Shown here: piece by piece, positions 1-7,290 of the stretch
Layout: every line of letters begins with the position of its first letter
How positions within the stretch are numbered: position 1 is the first letter of the stretch
Assembly (NCBI GenBank): GCA_012511425.1
Contig: JAAZGC010000072.1
Span: 1 to 10,799, forward strand
Direction: 5' to 3'
Source: Clostridiales bacterium
GTDB taxonomy: Bacteria; Bacillota; Clostridia; Oscillospirales; CAG-272
Length of the DNA stretch: 10,799 nt
The notes under the pieces: generated by a model
Told to the model about the DNA's origin: nothing
The model's database searches: none
What the model saw: the letters and a program-made list of their open reading frames with translations, nothing else
Made by a program: the position numbers and the translations under genes

Positions 1-2764
1 GGCGGCGGCGCATTTCGAAGCGCCCTCCGGACATCCGGGTAAAGCGGCGGTTCGCCTGATCCATGATTTCATCCATGAATTTCATCTGGACATATGTTTC
101 AAACGCCAGCTTTGCTTTACCCCTGAGACTGCCTGATGCGGTGCGGTAAAGGCTGTCGAGCATATTGCGCCGCCTGCTGAGCGCGGGATATTCCGCCGAT
201 AAAGCCTTTAAAATCTCCAGCTTGTCGCTGTTTCGGGCTATACGGGCGTTTATCTCGCCAAGCAAAAGCTCGGCTGCCGCAATTCCGGCATCAACGGCGG
301 ATTTTTCCGATTCAAGCGCCGCAATGTCGGCAAGCGTTCTGCCGTCCACCGCGCTTTGAGCCGTCTTAAACCTTGCGGACGCTTCGGTAAGCGCTTTATC
401 GTGGAATTCTATCCGCTGCTTTAATGCGTTAAAGTCCTCATCCGTCATCGAGGCGCGGAGATATTCCCCCTCGGATGTAAAGCCGGCGGCGGACAACGCC
501 TGACGATACTTCTCCGACGCTGCCGCGAGTTTGTTTTTGAGTTCGGCTGCACGGCGGGCGAGTTCTTCAAGACCGCCCTTTGCGGTGCTGAGCTGCCGAA
601 GCACCGCGTTATACGATTCGCGGCAGTCGTTGATTTCGGTTACAAGCCGTTCCCGTTCTCCTTCGGCTTCTTTGACGGCAGCGGCGGCTTCGGCGCCGGA
701 CGGGAATTCCGAAAGTTTTTCTTTCAGATCGGAAGTCATTTCCTCGCCGGTCTTGAGCTTGGCTTCAAGCGATGCCAATTCCTCGTTGTTTTCGCCTTGG
801 GCCGCACGGAGCAGCTCGAGACGCTTTTCTGTATCCTTTGCCTTTTGAAGCTGCTCTTGTCTTTGTTCTTGTCTTTTTTGCAAAAGTTCGGCTGTGTCTC
901 TTAACCGATTCAGATTTTGGCGCTCGTTATTTAAAGCTGCCGAAACGCCGGATCTGATCTCTTTTTCATTGAGGGCATCGCCTGAAAGCGACTTTGCCGC
1001 GGCTTCGACCGCCGTCCGGCATGACTCCGCTTTTGAATGAGCCGCACCGCTTGCCCCGGCAGCTTCCTCGGCAAGAGACAAAAGCTTATCCTTTTCCGCT
1101 CGTGCGGCGTTGAGACTTGCCTCGGTGGGCATATCTTCGGTCAGAACAGCGGGGGCGGGGTGAGACGTCGAGCCGCAGACCGGACAAGGCTTGCCGTCTT
1201 TAAGCTTCTCGGCGATTATTCCTGCCTGAGCATCGAGGAACGCCGATTCCAATGCATCACAACAGGATTTTGATCTTTCGTATTTCTCTTTTGAGATGCG
1301 GTATTCTTCGTTCAGCTTTGCGGCTTTCCGCTCGTTTTCCTCCGCTTCATCGATGTCTGAAATAAGTGTTTCGAAGGCGGCTATCCGCTTTTCGGAATCT
1401 TTAAGCGATGTATCGTTTTTGATTATGCTTTCGCCGATGCTGTCGGTAAGAGCGAGAGAAGCTGCAAGGGTATCCCTTTGGGAAATCTCGCCGGCAATTT
1501 CTTTTTCCGTGCTTTCCTTTTGGATTTCGGCGAGCTTTATTTCCCTCCTCAGCTGCTCGACCCTTCGGTTATATTTCGCGAGGGTTTCATATTCGGCCAA
1601 AAGTCCGTTTATCCTTGCTATCTCGCCGTCAAGCTCGTTTATCCGGGGCTGCCGCTCCTCGGCTTTGAGCATCATTTCCTTGATTTTTTCGGCGGTCTGC
1701 CCGTATTCTGCATGTTGTTTTTCAAGCTCGCCGCGGCTGTTTTGGGTGTTATGGAGATCCGAAACAAGCCGGCTGTAGTTACTTTCAGCCTCCCGCACTC
1801 CGCTTCTTGCTCTCGCCGCTGCTTCAAATCTGTCTTTTTCCGGTTTCAGCTCAATTTCTTCCGATTGAAGCCGCGCAAGTTCGGTTTCCGCTTCGTCGCG
1901 GACGGAGATAAGCGCATTTATCTGCCTGCCCGCCGTCAAAGCTGCTATAAGCTCCGCCGAGCGGTTCAATGCCGCCTGTTTTATATCGGCGTTCTGCCGC
2001 CCAAGCGCCGTGTCCCGCGAGATTACCCGCTGCGCAAGCTCGACAGCCGATTTAAGCGACTCGGGAGTGATATCTCCGTCCGTAATCGCTTCCGCTTCGG
2101 TTTGTTCGGCTTCATCGACAAACTTTAACTCAGATATCGCGTTTCCGGCCCTTTCGTTTGCGGCGGAAAGGGAGGCTTCGGCTTCGTCGTTCTGCCGCTT
2201 CAGTTCATCCTGAAATTTCCCGATGACCGCAGTTCCGAACAAGTCGGACATCAGCTGCTTTTTCTCGTCTCCTCCGTCGGTCAGAAGCTTTCGGAATTCC
2301 CCCTGAGCTATCATTGCAAGCTGTTTGAAGCGCGCGCGGTCAACTCCGATTATTCGGCTTATCTCTGCAGTTACCTCCCGGTCTCGGTCGATAACGGTTC
2401 CGTCCGGAAGGGTGAGCTCCGCTCCGCCTTTTTTGGTTGTGGTGCCCTCTCCGCGCTTTTTTTCGACTTCATATTCAAGCCAGCGTTTTACGCTGTAAAT
2501 CTTTTCCTTAACTTCAAAGGCAAATATAACCGAGGTCTGTTCGTCCGGATCGGCGTAATCGGAGCGAAGGCTTTTTCCGGTTCTGTCGTCTCCGGACGGT
2601 GCGCCGTACAGAGCGTAGGTCAGCGCGTCAAAAATTGTGGTCTTGCCCGCGCCGGTATCCCCGGAGATAAGATAAATTCCGCCGCGTCCGAGCTTTGAAA
2701 AATCGACCTTTTCGGTACTGCGGAAAGGCCCGAAGGCGGTGATTTCAAGCATTACCGGTCTCAT
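1..2764 (-). CDS. sbcC: Exonuclease SbcC, ATPase subunit (3' end of gene off the window)
   Basis: Rad50-like SMC-family ATPase that partners SbcD to process DNA ends, hairpins and protein-blocked breaks in the cytoplasm. The frame is open from the ATG at 2764 to the left edge, about 921 residues. The N-terminus begins MRPVMLEITAFGPF, a canonical SbcC start. The Walker A motif GDTGAGKT is at residues 35-42 and the Q-loop Gln is near 154 (IAQGEF). Long charged coiled-coil arms flank a zinc hook, CPVC, at residues 527-530 (nt 1175-1186). The returning arm ends in a typical FTRMSGGRFEM segment. The LSGGE signature, Walker B and D-loop that should follow (roughly 100 residues) lie outside the window. 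The ATG overlaps the sbcD stop by 4 nt, so translation is probably coupled. Met5 is an alternative start but fits the family less well. No frameshift was found when the minus strand was read through. Confidence 0.95.
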   Translation of the reverse strand, partial: MRPVMLEITAFGPFRSTEKVDFSKLGRGGIYLISGDTGAGKTTIFDALTYALYGAPSGDDRTGKSLRSDYADPDEQTSVIFAFEVKEKIYSVKRWLEYEVEKKRGEGTTTKKGGAELTLPDGTVIDRDREVTAEISRIIGVDRARFKQLAMIAQGEFRKLLTDGGDEKKQLMSDLFGTAVIGKFQDELKRQNDEAEASLSAANERAGNAISELKFVDEAEQTEAEAITDGDITPESLKSAVELAQRVISRDTALGRQNADIKQAALNRSAELIAALTAGRQINALISVRDEAETELARLQSEEIELKPEKDRFEAAARARSGVREAESNYSRLVSDLHNTQNSRGELEKQHAEYGQTAEKIKEMMLKAEERQPRINELDGEIARINGLLAEYETLAKYNRRVEQLRREIKLAEIQKESTEKEIAGEISQRDTLAASLALTDSIGESIIKNDTSLKDSEKRIAAFETLISDIDEAEENERKAAKLNEEYRISKEKYERSKSCCDALESAFLDAQAGIIAEKLKDGKPCPVCGSTSHPAPAVLTEDMPTEASLNAARAEKDKLLSLAEEAAGASGAAHSKAESCRTAVEAAAKSLSGDALNEKEIRSGVSAALNNERQNLNRLRDTAELLQKRQEQRQEQLQKAKDTEKRLELLRAAQGENNEELASLEAKLKTGEEMTSDLKEKLSEFPSGAEAAAAVKEAEGERERLVTEINDCRESYNAVLRQLSTAKGGLEELARRAAELKNKLAAASEKYRQALSAAGFTSEGEYLRASMTDEDFNALKQRIEFHDKALTEASARFKTAQSAVDGRTLADIAALESEKSAVDAGIAAAELLLGEINARIARNSDKLEILKALSAEYPALSRRRNMLDSLYRTASGSLRGKAKLAFETYVQMKFMDEIMDQANRRFTRMSGGRFEMRRR

Positions 2765-3912
2765 AGCAGCGCCTCCTCTCCTCCGGCGGCTTCAACGGCT
2801 TTATTTATTACCTCGGCTCCGCTGCCGCCGAAGCTGTCTTCGAGGGATATGCCGTTCTGTTTCAGATAAAATTCGTCGAACCACTCGGATATCGCTCTTT
2901 TACGGGTGACGGCTTCACTTGAAAACTCCGTTCGTTCATTGTCGGGCAGCTCTATCTTCATCTCCATCAGATTCGGGTAAAAGCGCAGCAGCCGCTGTCT
3001 TGCGTTAGGATCCGGCATCGGGTCGGTTATGACCGAGTAAATATAATCTTCCGAAACCCCTTCTCTTTCCGCCGCGGCGAAGAGCTCATCGAGCGGTCCT
3101 TTTATCCTGCGCACCTGACGCAGCGGTTCGATCCGGATGAGTTCGACATCTTCAAGCCCGTTTTTGCCGAGGGTTACAAAAGGCAGAGATTTTTCCGAGT
3201 GCACTTCGGAGGCGGAATATTTTAAGATAGAGCCGGAATATCTGACCCCGCTCCTGCCGACCGATTGCGGCGTATGTATATGTCCGAGAGCGGCGTAGCA
3301 GTATCTTTCGAGCAGGCTTACCGGCAGGCCGCCAAGGCCTCCGACAGTCGGCGTCTCCGAGTCGCATCGGACGATATCGCCGCTAAGGGGCAGCCAGAAC
3401 TGATGCGACAGAATTACCTCCCGCCCGGAAAATTCTCCGGCGGAATTGAGGATTTTCATCAAAGTATCCGGGACGGTTTCGCTGTCTTCGGAAAAACGCC
3501 GTATATCGGCTGGACGAAGATAAGGCAGGAGGGTGAAGCGGACGGAGCCGTATTCGTCGCTCAAAGTAACCGTTTTAACCGGAAACTCCACCTCGGCTGC
3601 GATATATATGCCGCTGTCTTCGAAAAGCCTTCCGCCGTAATTCAGCCGCTCGCGGCTGTCGTGGTTGCCGGATATCATCAGAACTTTGAGCGGAAGCGAG
3701 GCAAGCTCAAAAAGAAAATCATCGAGCAGCGACACCGCGTCGCGCGGAGGCAGGGCGCTGTCGTATACATCGCCTGCGATAAGCAGGACGTCCGGCTTTT
3801 TTTGAAGGCAGATTTTTATAATGGTTTTAAGGGCGTGCTTCTGATCTTCGATGAGATCGAATTCATGTTGTCTGCGTCCCAGATGAAGGTCGGAGACTGC
3901 GAGCAGCTTCAT
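2761..3912 (-). CDS. sbcD: Exonuclease SbcD, Mre11-type nuclease subunit
   Basis: Metallophosphoesterase nuclease of the SbcCD complex, a Mn-dependent 3'-5' exonuclease and endonuclease in the family. The 383 residues are a normal SbcD length. All visible phosphoesterase motifs are intact: DLHLG (Asp8, His10), GDVYD (Asp48), GNHD (Asn83, His84, Asp85), LSH (His170) and GHIH (His211, His213). The C-terminal part after about residue 250 is the capping and SbcC-binding region, which is variable in the family. The start is supported by AAAGGA on the minus strand at 3920-3925, 7 nt upstream of the ATG. It is the first gene of an sbcD-sbcC operon. Its TGA stop shares bases with the sbcC ATG (2761-2764). 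The promoter lies directly upstream at 3948-3976. Confidence 0.96.
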   Translation of the reverse strand: MKLLAVSDLHLGRRQHEFDLIEDQKHALKTIIKICLQKKPDVLLIAGDVYDSALPPRDAVSLLDDFLFELASLPLKVLMISGNHDSRERLNYGGRLFEDSGIYIAAEVEFPVKTVTLSDEYGSVRFTLLPYLRPADIRRFSEDSETVPDTLMKILNSAGEFSGREVILSHQFWLPLSGDIVRCDSETPTVGGLGGLPVSLLERYCYAALGHIHTPQSVGRSGVRYSGSILKYSASEVHSEKSLPFVTLGKNGLEDVELIRIEPLRQVRRIKGPLDELFAAAEREGVSEDYIYSVITDPMPDPNARQRLLRFYPNLMEMKIELPDNERTEFSSEAVTRKRAISEWFDEFYLKQNGISLEDSFGGSGAEVINKAVEAAGGEEALL

Positions 3913-3947
3913 TTTGTTTTCCTTTGTGAAGTTTAATTCTTACACAT

Positions 3948-3976
3948 ATTATACAATAGTCCGGACGCAAAATCAA
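3948..3976 (-). promoter_or_regulatory. Predicted promoter of sbcDC
   Basis: On the minus strand, TTGATT (3971-3976), a 17-nt spacer, then an exact TATAAT (3948-3953). The -35 matches 4 of 6 consensus bases. Transcription would start near 3941, about 29 nt before the sbcD ATG. A short inverted repeat (CAAAA 3968-3972, TTTTG 3981-3985) overlaps the -35 box and could be an operator, but it is AT-rich and may be chance. No Bacillus-type LexA box was seen. Confidence 0.7.
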
Positions 3977-4251
3977 GCGGTTTTGACTATTTCCGCCTCA
4001 AAATAAAAAGACCGCAATGAGACGGGTTTCAGCTGCGCTTTACCGATATCCAATCACTCTGAAAAAAGACCCCTGTCAATTAATGCGCATATTTCAGCAT
4101 AACATATTACCTGTCCATGATTAATTACATACAATCATATCTCACATTATCCAATGACATATAAACTCAGCCGGTATCGAAACCTGCATGATAATATCAA
4201 CTTAATGAGAACAATATTGAAGCAGTCATGTTTTTTTATGTTGCTTATGGA
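3977..4251. other. AT-rich divergent spacer, no gene recognised
   Basis: This is the core of a gene-free stretch (3913-4429) between the divergent sbcDC and xpaC operons. It is visibly richer in A and T than the flanking genes. I found no convincing ORF, tRNA, structured RNA or terminator. A perfect TTGACA lies on the minus strand at 4074-4079, but no acceptable -10 box sits 16-18 nt from it. The stretch may hold upstream control sites that cannot be recognised by eye. Confidence 0.5.
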
Positions 4252-4280
4252 TTGTTATAGTAAATTTCATTCGATATAAT
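4252..4280 (+). promoter_or_regulatory. Predicted distal promoter P1 of the xpaC-telA operon
   Basis: TTGTTA (4252-4257), a 17-nt spacer, then an exact TATAAT (4275-4280). The -35 matches 4 of 6. Transcription from here would start near 4287 and give a leader of about 140 nt before the TTG start of xpaC. It lies upstream of a second, stronger promoter. Confidence 0.5.
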
Positions 4281-4363
4281 GGTAAAATCGATGTAAAACC
4301 GTGGTTTTTCTTGCCGAATATTTGTAAATTTTTTTCAATATGCATCGACGGAATACAAAAAGC

Positions 4364-4392
4364 TTGAAAAAAACCGCCGAAATGATTATAAT
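4364..4392 (+). promoter_or_regulatory. Predicted proximal promoter P2 of the xpaC-telA operon
   Basis: TTGAAA (4364-4369, 5 of 6), a 17-nt spacer, then an exact TATAAT (4387-4392). The predicted transcription start is near 4399, about 31 nt before the TTG codon of xpaC. It lies inside the longest possible ORF that begins at the ATG at 4340, which argues that this ATG is not the real start. Confidence 0.7.
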
Positions 4393-4414
4393 ATATATAG
4401 TAGCAATAATAATG

Positions 4415-4421
4415 AAAGAGG
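4415..4421 (+). promoter_or_regulatory. Ribosome binding site deciding the TTG start of xpaC
   Basis: AAAGAGG lies 8 nt before the TTG at 4430. The same heptamer AAAGAGG precedes the telA ATG (5473-5479, 6 nt spacing). The other in-frame ATG codons at 4340, 4382 and 4412 have no comparable site upstream. Confidence 0.75.
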
Positions 4422-4429
4422 CAAAGACA

Positions 4430-5443
4430 TTGTCAAACAGCAACGACAAGAAAAACGACGGCTCGCCGAACCTCTCGGGTTTCGAAGTCAGTGACAGGCA
4501 GGTCAGGATAGGCGGGCTTAATATAACCGACGAACGGGTCCGAATAGGAAACGCGGTAGATATAGACGGCAAAAACGAAAAGGTCAGGCTGGGTTCTCTT
4601 GTTGTGGACGGAAAAAACAGCCGGGTCTATCTTGAGAAAAAAGAACCGCAGCTGCCGCAGCAACAGCCGCCGCAGTCTTTCTCCAGACCGAATACCCCTA
4701 TGTATGCCTCGGGGAAATACGCTGCCGGACAGAAAGGCGCCGGTTATCCCGTCCCTCAGAAACAGCCGGAATCGAATCAGCCCGAGCCTTACAATAACGA
4801 CGGCAGAGAATACAAGCTTGTCCCCTCTCCGTGGCCGTTTGTCTTCTGCGGCGGATTCTGGCTTCTGTACGCGCTCTTCTTTCCGCTTTACGCATGGTAC
4901 CATATAGCTATCTGCGGCGCATTGTCATACGGCGTTTACAATATATTCAAGGGCATCTTCCCGCCGAAGCGGGTTGAAGTGATAAAGCCTTACGTGATGC
5001 CGCAAAGCACCGACGAAGCTTTCAATCAGACCATCACGTCGACCGCAAAGCTGCTCGAATCGATAGGCGAATCATCGAAAAAGATTTCGCCGAAATCCCC
5101 CTCCCTCGCATCAAACGCCGATTCCCTTATCAGGCGTACAAAAATGATCCTTGAATATCTCGCCGAAAATCCGCACAAAGCCTCTCTCGTCCGCCGGCTG
5201 TTCAACTACTATCTGCCCACCCTCGACAAGCTGCTTAAAAGCTGGCAGCTCTTTGACGAACACGGCGAAGGCGACGGAGAATGGGCCGGCAAGCCGGAAA
5301 TCGAAGAGGCGGTTGCGGAAATGGAAAACGTTTTCCGCAAGCAGCACGACAAGCTGATAAACGACGCCGCGCTCGACATCTCCGCCGAAATCGACGTTCT
5401 CGAAAAAATGCTTGACGATCAGATTTCCCAAAACAATAAATAA
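4430..5443 (+). CDS. xpaC: XpaC-like membrane protein with N-terminal repeat region
   Basis: Resembles the XpaC family, annotated as 5-bromo-4-chloroindolyl phosphate hydrolysis protein, which is encoded beside the TelA homologue yaaN in Bacillus. The real biochemical role is unclear. With the TTG start it has 337 residues, longer than the roughly 200 of Bacillus XpaC. Residues 22-68 carry four imperfect repeats centred on V25RIG, V37RIG, V52RLG and V66YLE. Residues 72-125 are a Pro/Gln-rich, probably disordered linker. Residues about 136-174 form two closely spaced aromatic-rich membrane helices, a hairpin. Residues about 200-337 are a charged helical domain, probably cytoplasmic, and the part most like XpaC. 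The TTG is chosen because of AAAGAGG 8 nt upstream and promoter P2 at 4364-4392. An ATG at 4340 would give a 30-residue N-terminal extension. telA follows after 42 nt. Confidence 0.83.
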   Translation: MSNSNDKKNDGSPNLSGFEVSDRQVRIGGLNITDERVRIGNAVDIDGKNEKVRLGSLVVDGKNSRVYLEKKEPQLPQQQPPQSFSRPNTPMYASGKYAAGQKGAGYPVPQKQPESNQPEPYNNDGREYKLVPSPWPFVFCGGFWLLYALFFPLYAWYHIAICGALSYGVYNIFKGIFPPKRVEVIKPYVMPQSTDEAFNQTITSTAKLLESIGESSKKISPKSPSLASNADSLIRRTKMILEYLAENPHKASLVRRLFNYYLPTLDKLLKSWQLFDEHGEGDGEWAGKPEIEEAVAEMENVFRKQHDKLINDAALDISAEIDVLEKMLDDQISQNNK

Positions 5444-5485
5444 CACCAACAACAACCCACATACAGACCAATAAAGAGGTAAAAA

Positions 5486-6709
5486 ATGTCGGAGAACAAC
5501 AATCTCAACCCAAGCTCGATCGATCTTTCCGCCGTTTCCGCAGGCACTTCCGTGCCCGAACTGACATTAAATACCGGCACCGCCGAAGAAAACATCGCGC
5601 CGGCACCGCAGCTTCAGCAAACGGCTCAAAAAGCCGCCGTTGACACATCTCTCGACGAGTCGAAGCTTTCTCCCGAAGAACAGAAGCTTGTGGCCGATTT
5701 CTCAAAGAAGATAGACCTCAGCGATTCCACCATGGTCATGACGTACGGCGGAACTGCTCAGCACAAGGTAGCCGAGTTCAGCGACTCCGCGCTTACGACC
5801 GTCCGTACAAAGGACCTCGGCGATACCGGAGAAATGATCCTTGATCTCGTCGGCCAGCTGCGCTCCTTCTCTGCCGTGGAAGACGACAACAAGCCCTTCA
5901 AGTGGTTCCGCCGCCAGGCAGACAAACTTGCGGATATGAAGAACAGGTATGACAAGGTTGAAGTTTCGGTTGACAAGATAGCAACCGAACTTGAAAATCA
6001 TCAGGTACAGCTGCTCAAAGATATATCTATAATGGATAAGCTATATCAGGTCAATCTTACCAACTTCAAAGAGCTGACCCTTTATATAATCGCCGGAAAA
6101 AAAGCACTCGATTCCGCCAGAACCACAAAGCTCAAGGAGCTTGCCGAAAAGGCTCACACGTCGGGACTGCCGGAAGACGCACAGGCGGCAAACGACTTCG
6201 CTCAGCTCTGCGACCGTTTCGAAAAGAAACTTCACGACCTTGAACTGACAAGGATGGTCGCAATTCAGTCGGCGCCTCAGATCCGTCTTATCCAGAACAA
6301 CGACACCATAATGACCGAAAAGATCCAGACGACCATTATGAATACTATCCCGCTCTGGAAATCGCAGATGCTGATCGCATTGGGTCTGGAGCACAGCCAG
6401 CAGGCGCTTGCCGCTCAAAAGGCCGTCACCGACATGACAAATCAGCTTCTTAAAAAGAACGCCGATATGCTCAAGACCGGAACCATTGCGGTAGCTAAGG
6501 AAGCCGAACGCGGCGTCGTCGATATTGAGACGCTGAATTACACCAACCAGCAGCTTATCTCAACCCTCGATGAGGTGCTTAAAATCCAGAACGAAGGCAG
6601 AGCAAAGCGCCGCAGCGCCGAAACCGAACTGAAACGAATAGAGGGCGAGCTTAAAACCAAGCTGCTCGACATACAGACCTATCAGAGCAGCGAGCCGGCT
6701 CAGCAATAA
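5486..6709 (+). CDS. telA: TelA/YaaN-family toxic anion resistance protein
   Basis: TelA (KlaA/YaaN) family protein. Members are linked to tellurite and toxic-anion resistance and to survival of envelope-targeting agents, but the mechanism is not established. Its 407 residues are near the family's usual length. Residues 1-60 are low-complexity and probably disordered. The helical core begins near SPEEQKLVADFSKKIDL and includes a family-typical MTYGG...KVAEFSD segment. The C-terminal part (NADMLKTGTIAVAKEAERG, then VDIETL, then LDEVLKIQNEGRAKRR) is strongly TelA-like and predicted to be coiled coil. There is no signal peptide or membrane helix, so it is probably cytoplasmic and may dock on the XpaC membrane protein. 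The start is well supported by AAAGAGG 6 nt upstream. The next gene begins 17 nt after its TAA. Confidence 0.95.
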   Translation: MSENNNLNPSSIDLSAVSAGTSVPELTLNTGTAEENIAPAPQLQQTAQKAAVDTSLDESKLSPEEQKLVADFSKKIDLSDSTMVMTYGGTAQHKVAEFSDSALTTVRTKDLGDTGEMILDLVGQLRSFSAVEDDNKPFKWFRRQADKLADMKNRYDKVEVSVDKIATELENHQVQLLKDISIMDKLYQVNLTNFKELTLYIIAGKKALDSARTTKLKELAEKAHTSGLPEDAQAANDFAQLCDRFEKKLHDLELTRMVAIQSAPQIRLIQNNDTIMTEKIQTTIMNTIPLWKSQMLIALGLEHSQQALAAQKAVTDMTNQLLKKNADMLKTGTIAVAKEAERGVVDIETLNYTNQQLISTLDEVLKIQNEGRAKRRSAETELKRIEGELKTKLLDIQTYQSSEPAQQ

Positions 6710-6726
6710 TCTAAAAGGAAGATTAA

Positions 6727-7290
6727 ATGATAAAACGCTTATCGGAAATAAACCTCAGCTGCGGCGCGGGAATCGCGATAATGATCGCCGCGATAATCCT
6801 TTCCCTGATGATCGGATGCTTGCGTTCGCTGATGCCGGAATACCTGAAAGTTCAAAAGGTCTTTAAAAACGGGGCTTACGGCGACGGTTTTTCAATCACG
6901 ACCGACCTTTCGAAATTAGGTGAAAGTGCCCGGAACATGGCGGCTCTCGCGGAACAGGCAATCGGGGAAACGGAAAATATCAAGGCGGTAAAGCAGGCGC
7001 GCGATGCGCTTGACAATGCAAAATCTGTCAAAGACAAGCACGCGGCATACATGACGCTGACATACGCATCCGAAAAGCTCTATTCCGAAGCGATTGACGA
7101 CGAACGGCTGAGCGAAACTCAGGCAAAGCTGATCAAACAATGCTACACCGATATTCAAAGCCGTATACTGACCATCAAAGGCGATGAATACAACGAAATG
7201 GCCGAGGATTACAACAAGAAGGTATCAAAATTTCCCGCCCGCTATATCGGCTTGCTGGTGGGGGTAAGAGAAGCCGAACTGTTTAAATGA
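6727..7290 (+). CDS. Diverged LemA-like membrane protein
   Basis: 187 residues with a short basic N-terminus, one hydrophobic segment (about residues 13-31) and a helical, charged remainder. The C-terminal part fits the LemA family pattern: a run of helix, then EYNEMAEDYNKKVSKFPARY, followed by a hydrophobic stretch, matching the LemA consensus of a YN..V..YN...FP motif with a hydrophobic end. The N-terminal half is much less LemA-like, so this is a remote assignment. Context supports it, because LemA genes are often followed by TPM-domain genes, as here. It has a good ribosome binding site (AAAGGAAG), lies 17 nt after telA, and its TGA overlaps the next ATG by 4 nt (7287-7290). The hydrophobic segment ends LMIGC (Cys31), which resembles a lipobox, so it could instead be a lipoprotein. 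Function is unknown beyond envelope association. Confidence 0.62.
   Translation: MIKRLSEINLSCGAGIAIMIAAIILSLMIGCLRSLMPEYLKVQKVFKNGAYGDGFSITTDLSKLGESARNMAALAEQAIGETENIKAVKQARDALDNAKSVKDKHAAYMTLTYASEKLYSEAIDDERLSETQAKLIKQCYTDIQSRILTIKGDEYNEMAEDYNKKVSKFPARYIGLLVGVREAELFK

Noticed and set aside
1478..2128. Plus-strand open frame of 216 codons opposite sbcC
   Set aside because: It is antisense to the verified SbcC coiled-coil frame, has no recognisable domain, and overlaps other plus-strand frames equally devoid of motifs.
3265..3936. Plus-strand open frame of 223 codons opposite sbcD
   Set aside because: It mirrors the sbcD reading frame, which has all nuclease motifs, and shows no family features of its own.
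4074..4079. Perfect minus-strand TTGACA as a second sbcDC promoter
   Set aside because: Sequences 16-18 nt downstream do not resemble TATAAT, while the promoter at 3948-3976 does.
3990..4080. Possible terminator or structured RNA in the divergent spacer
   Set aside because: T-runs on the minus strand lack a preceding stable stem, and no coherent fold was found by eye.
4267..4572. Minus-strand frame with a hydrophobic stretch across the xpaC start
   Set aside because: The hydrophobicity comes from AT-rich promoter DNA; it overlaps two plus-strand promoters and the xpaC coding start.
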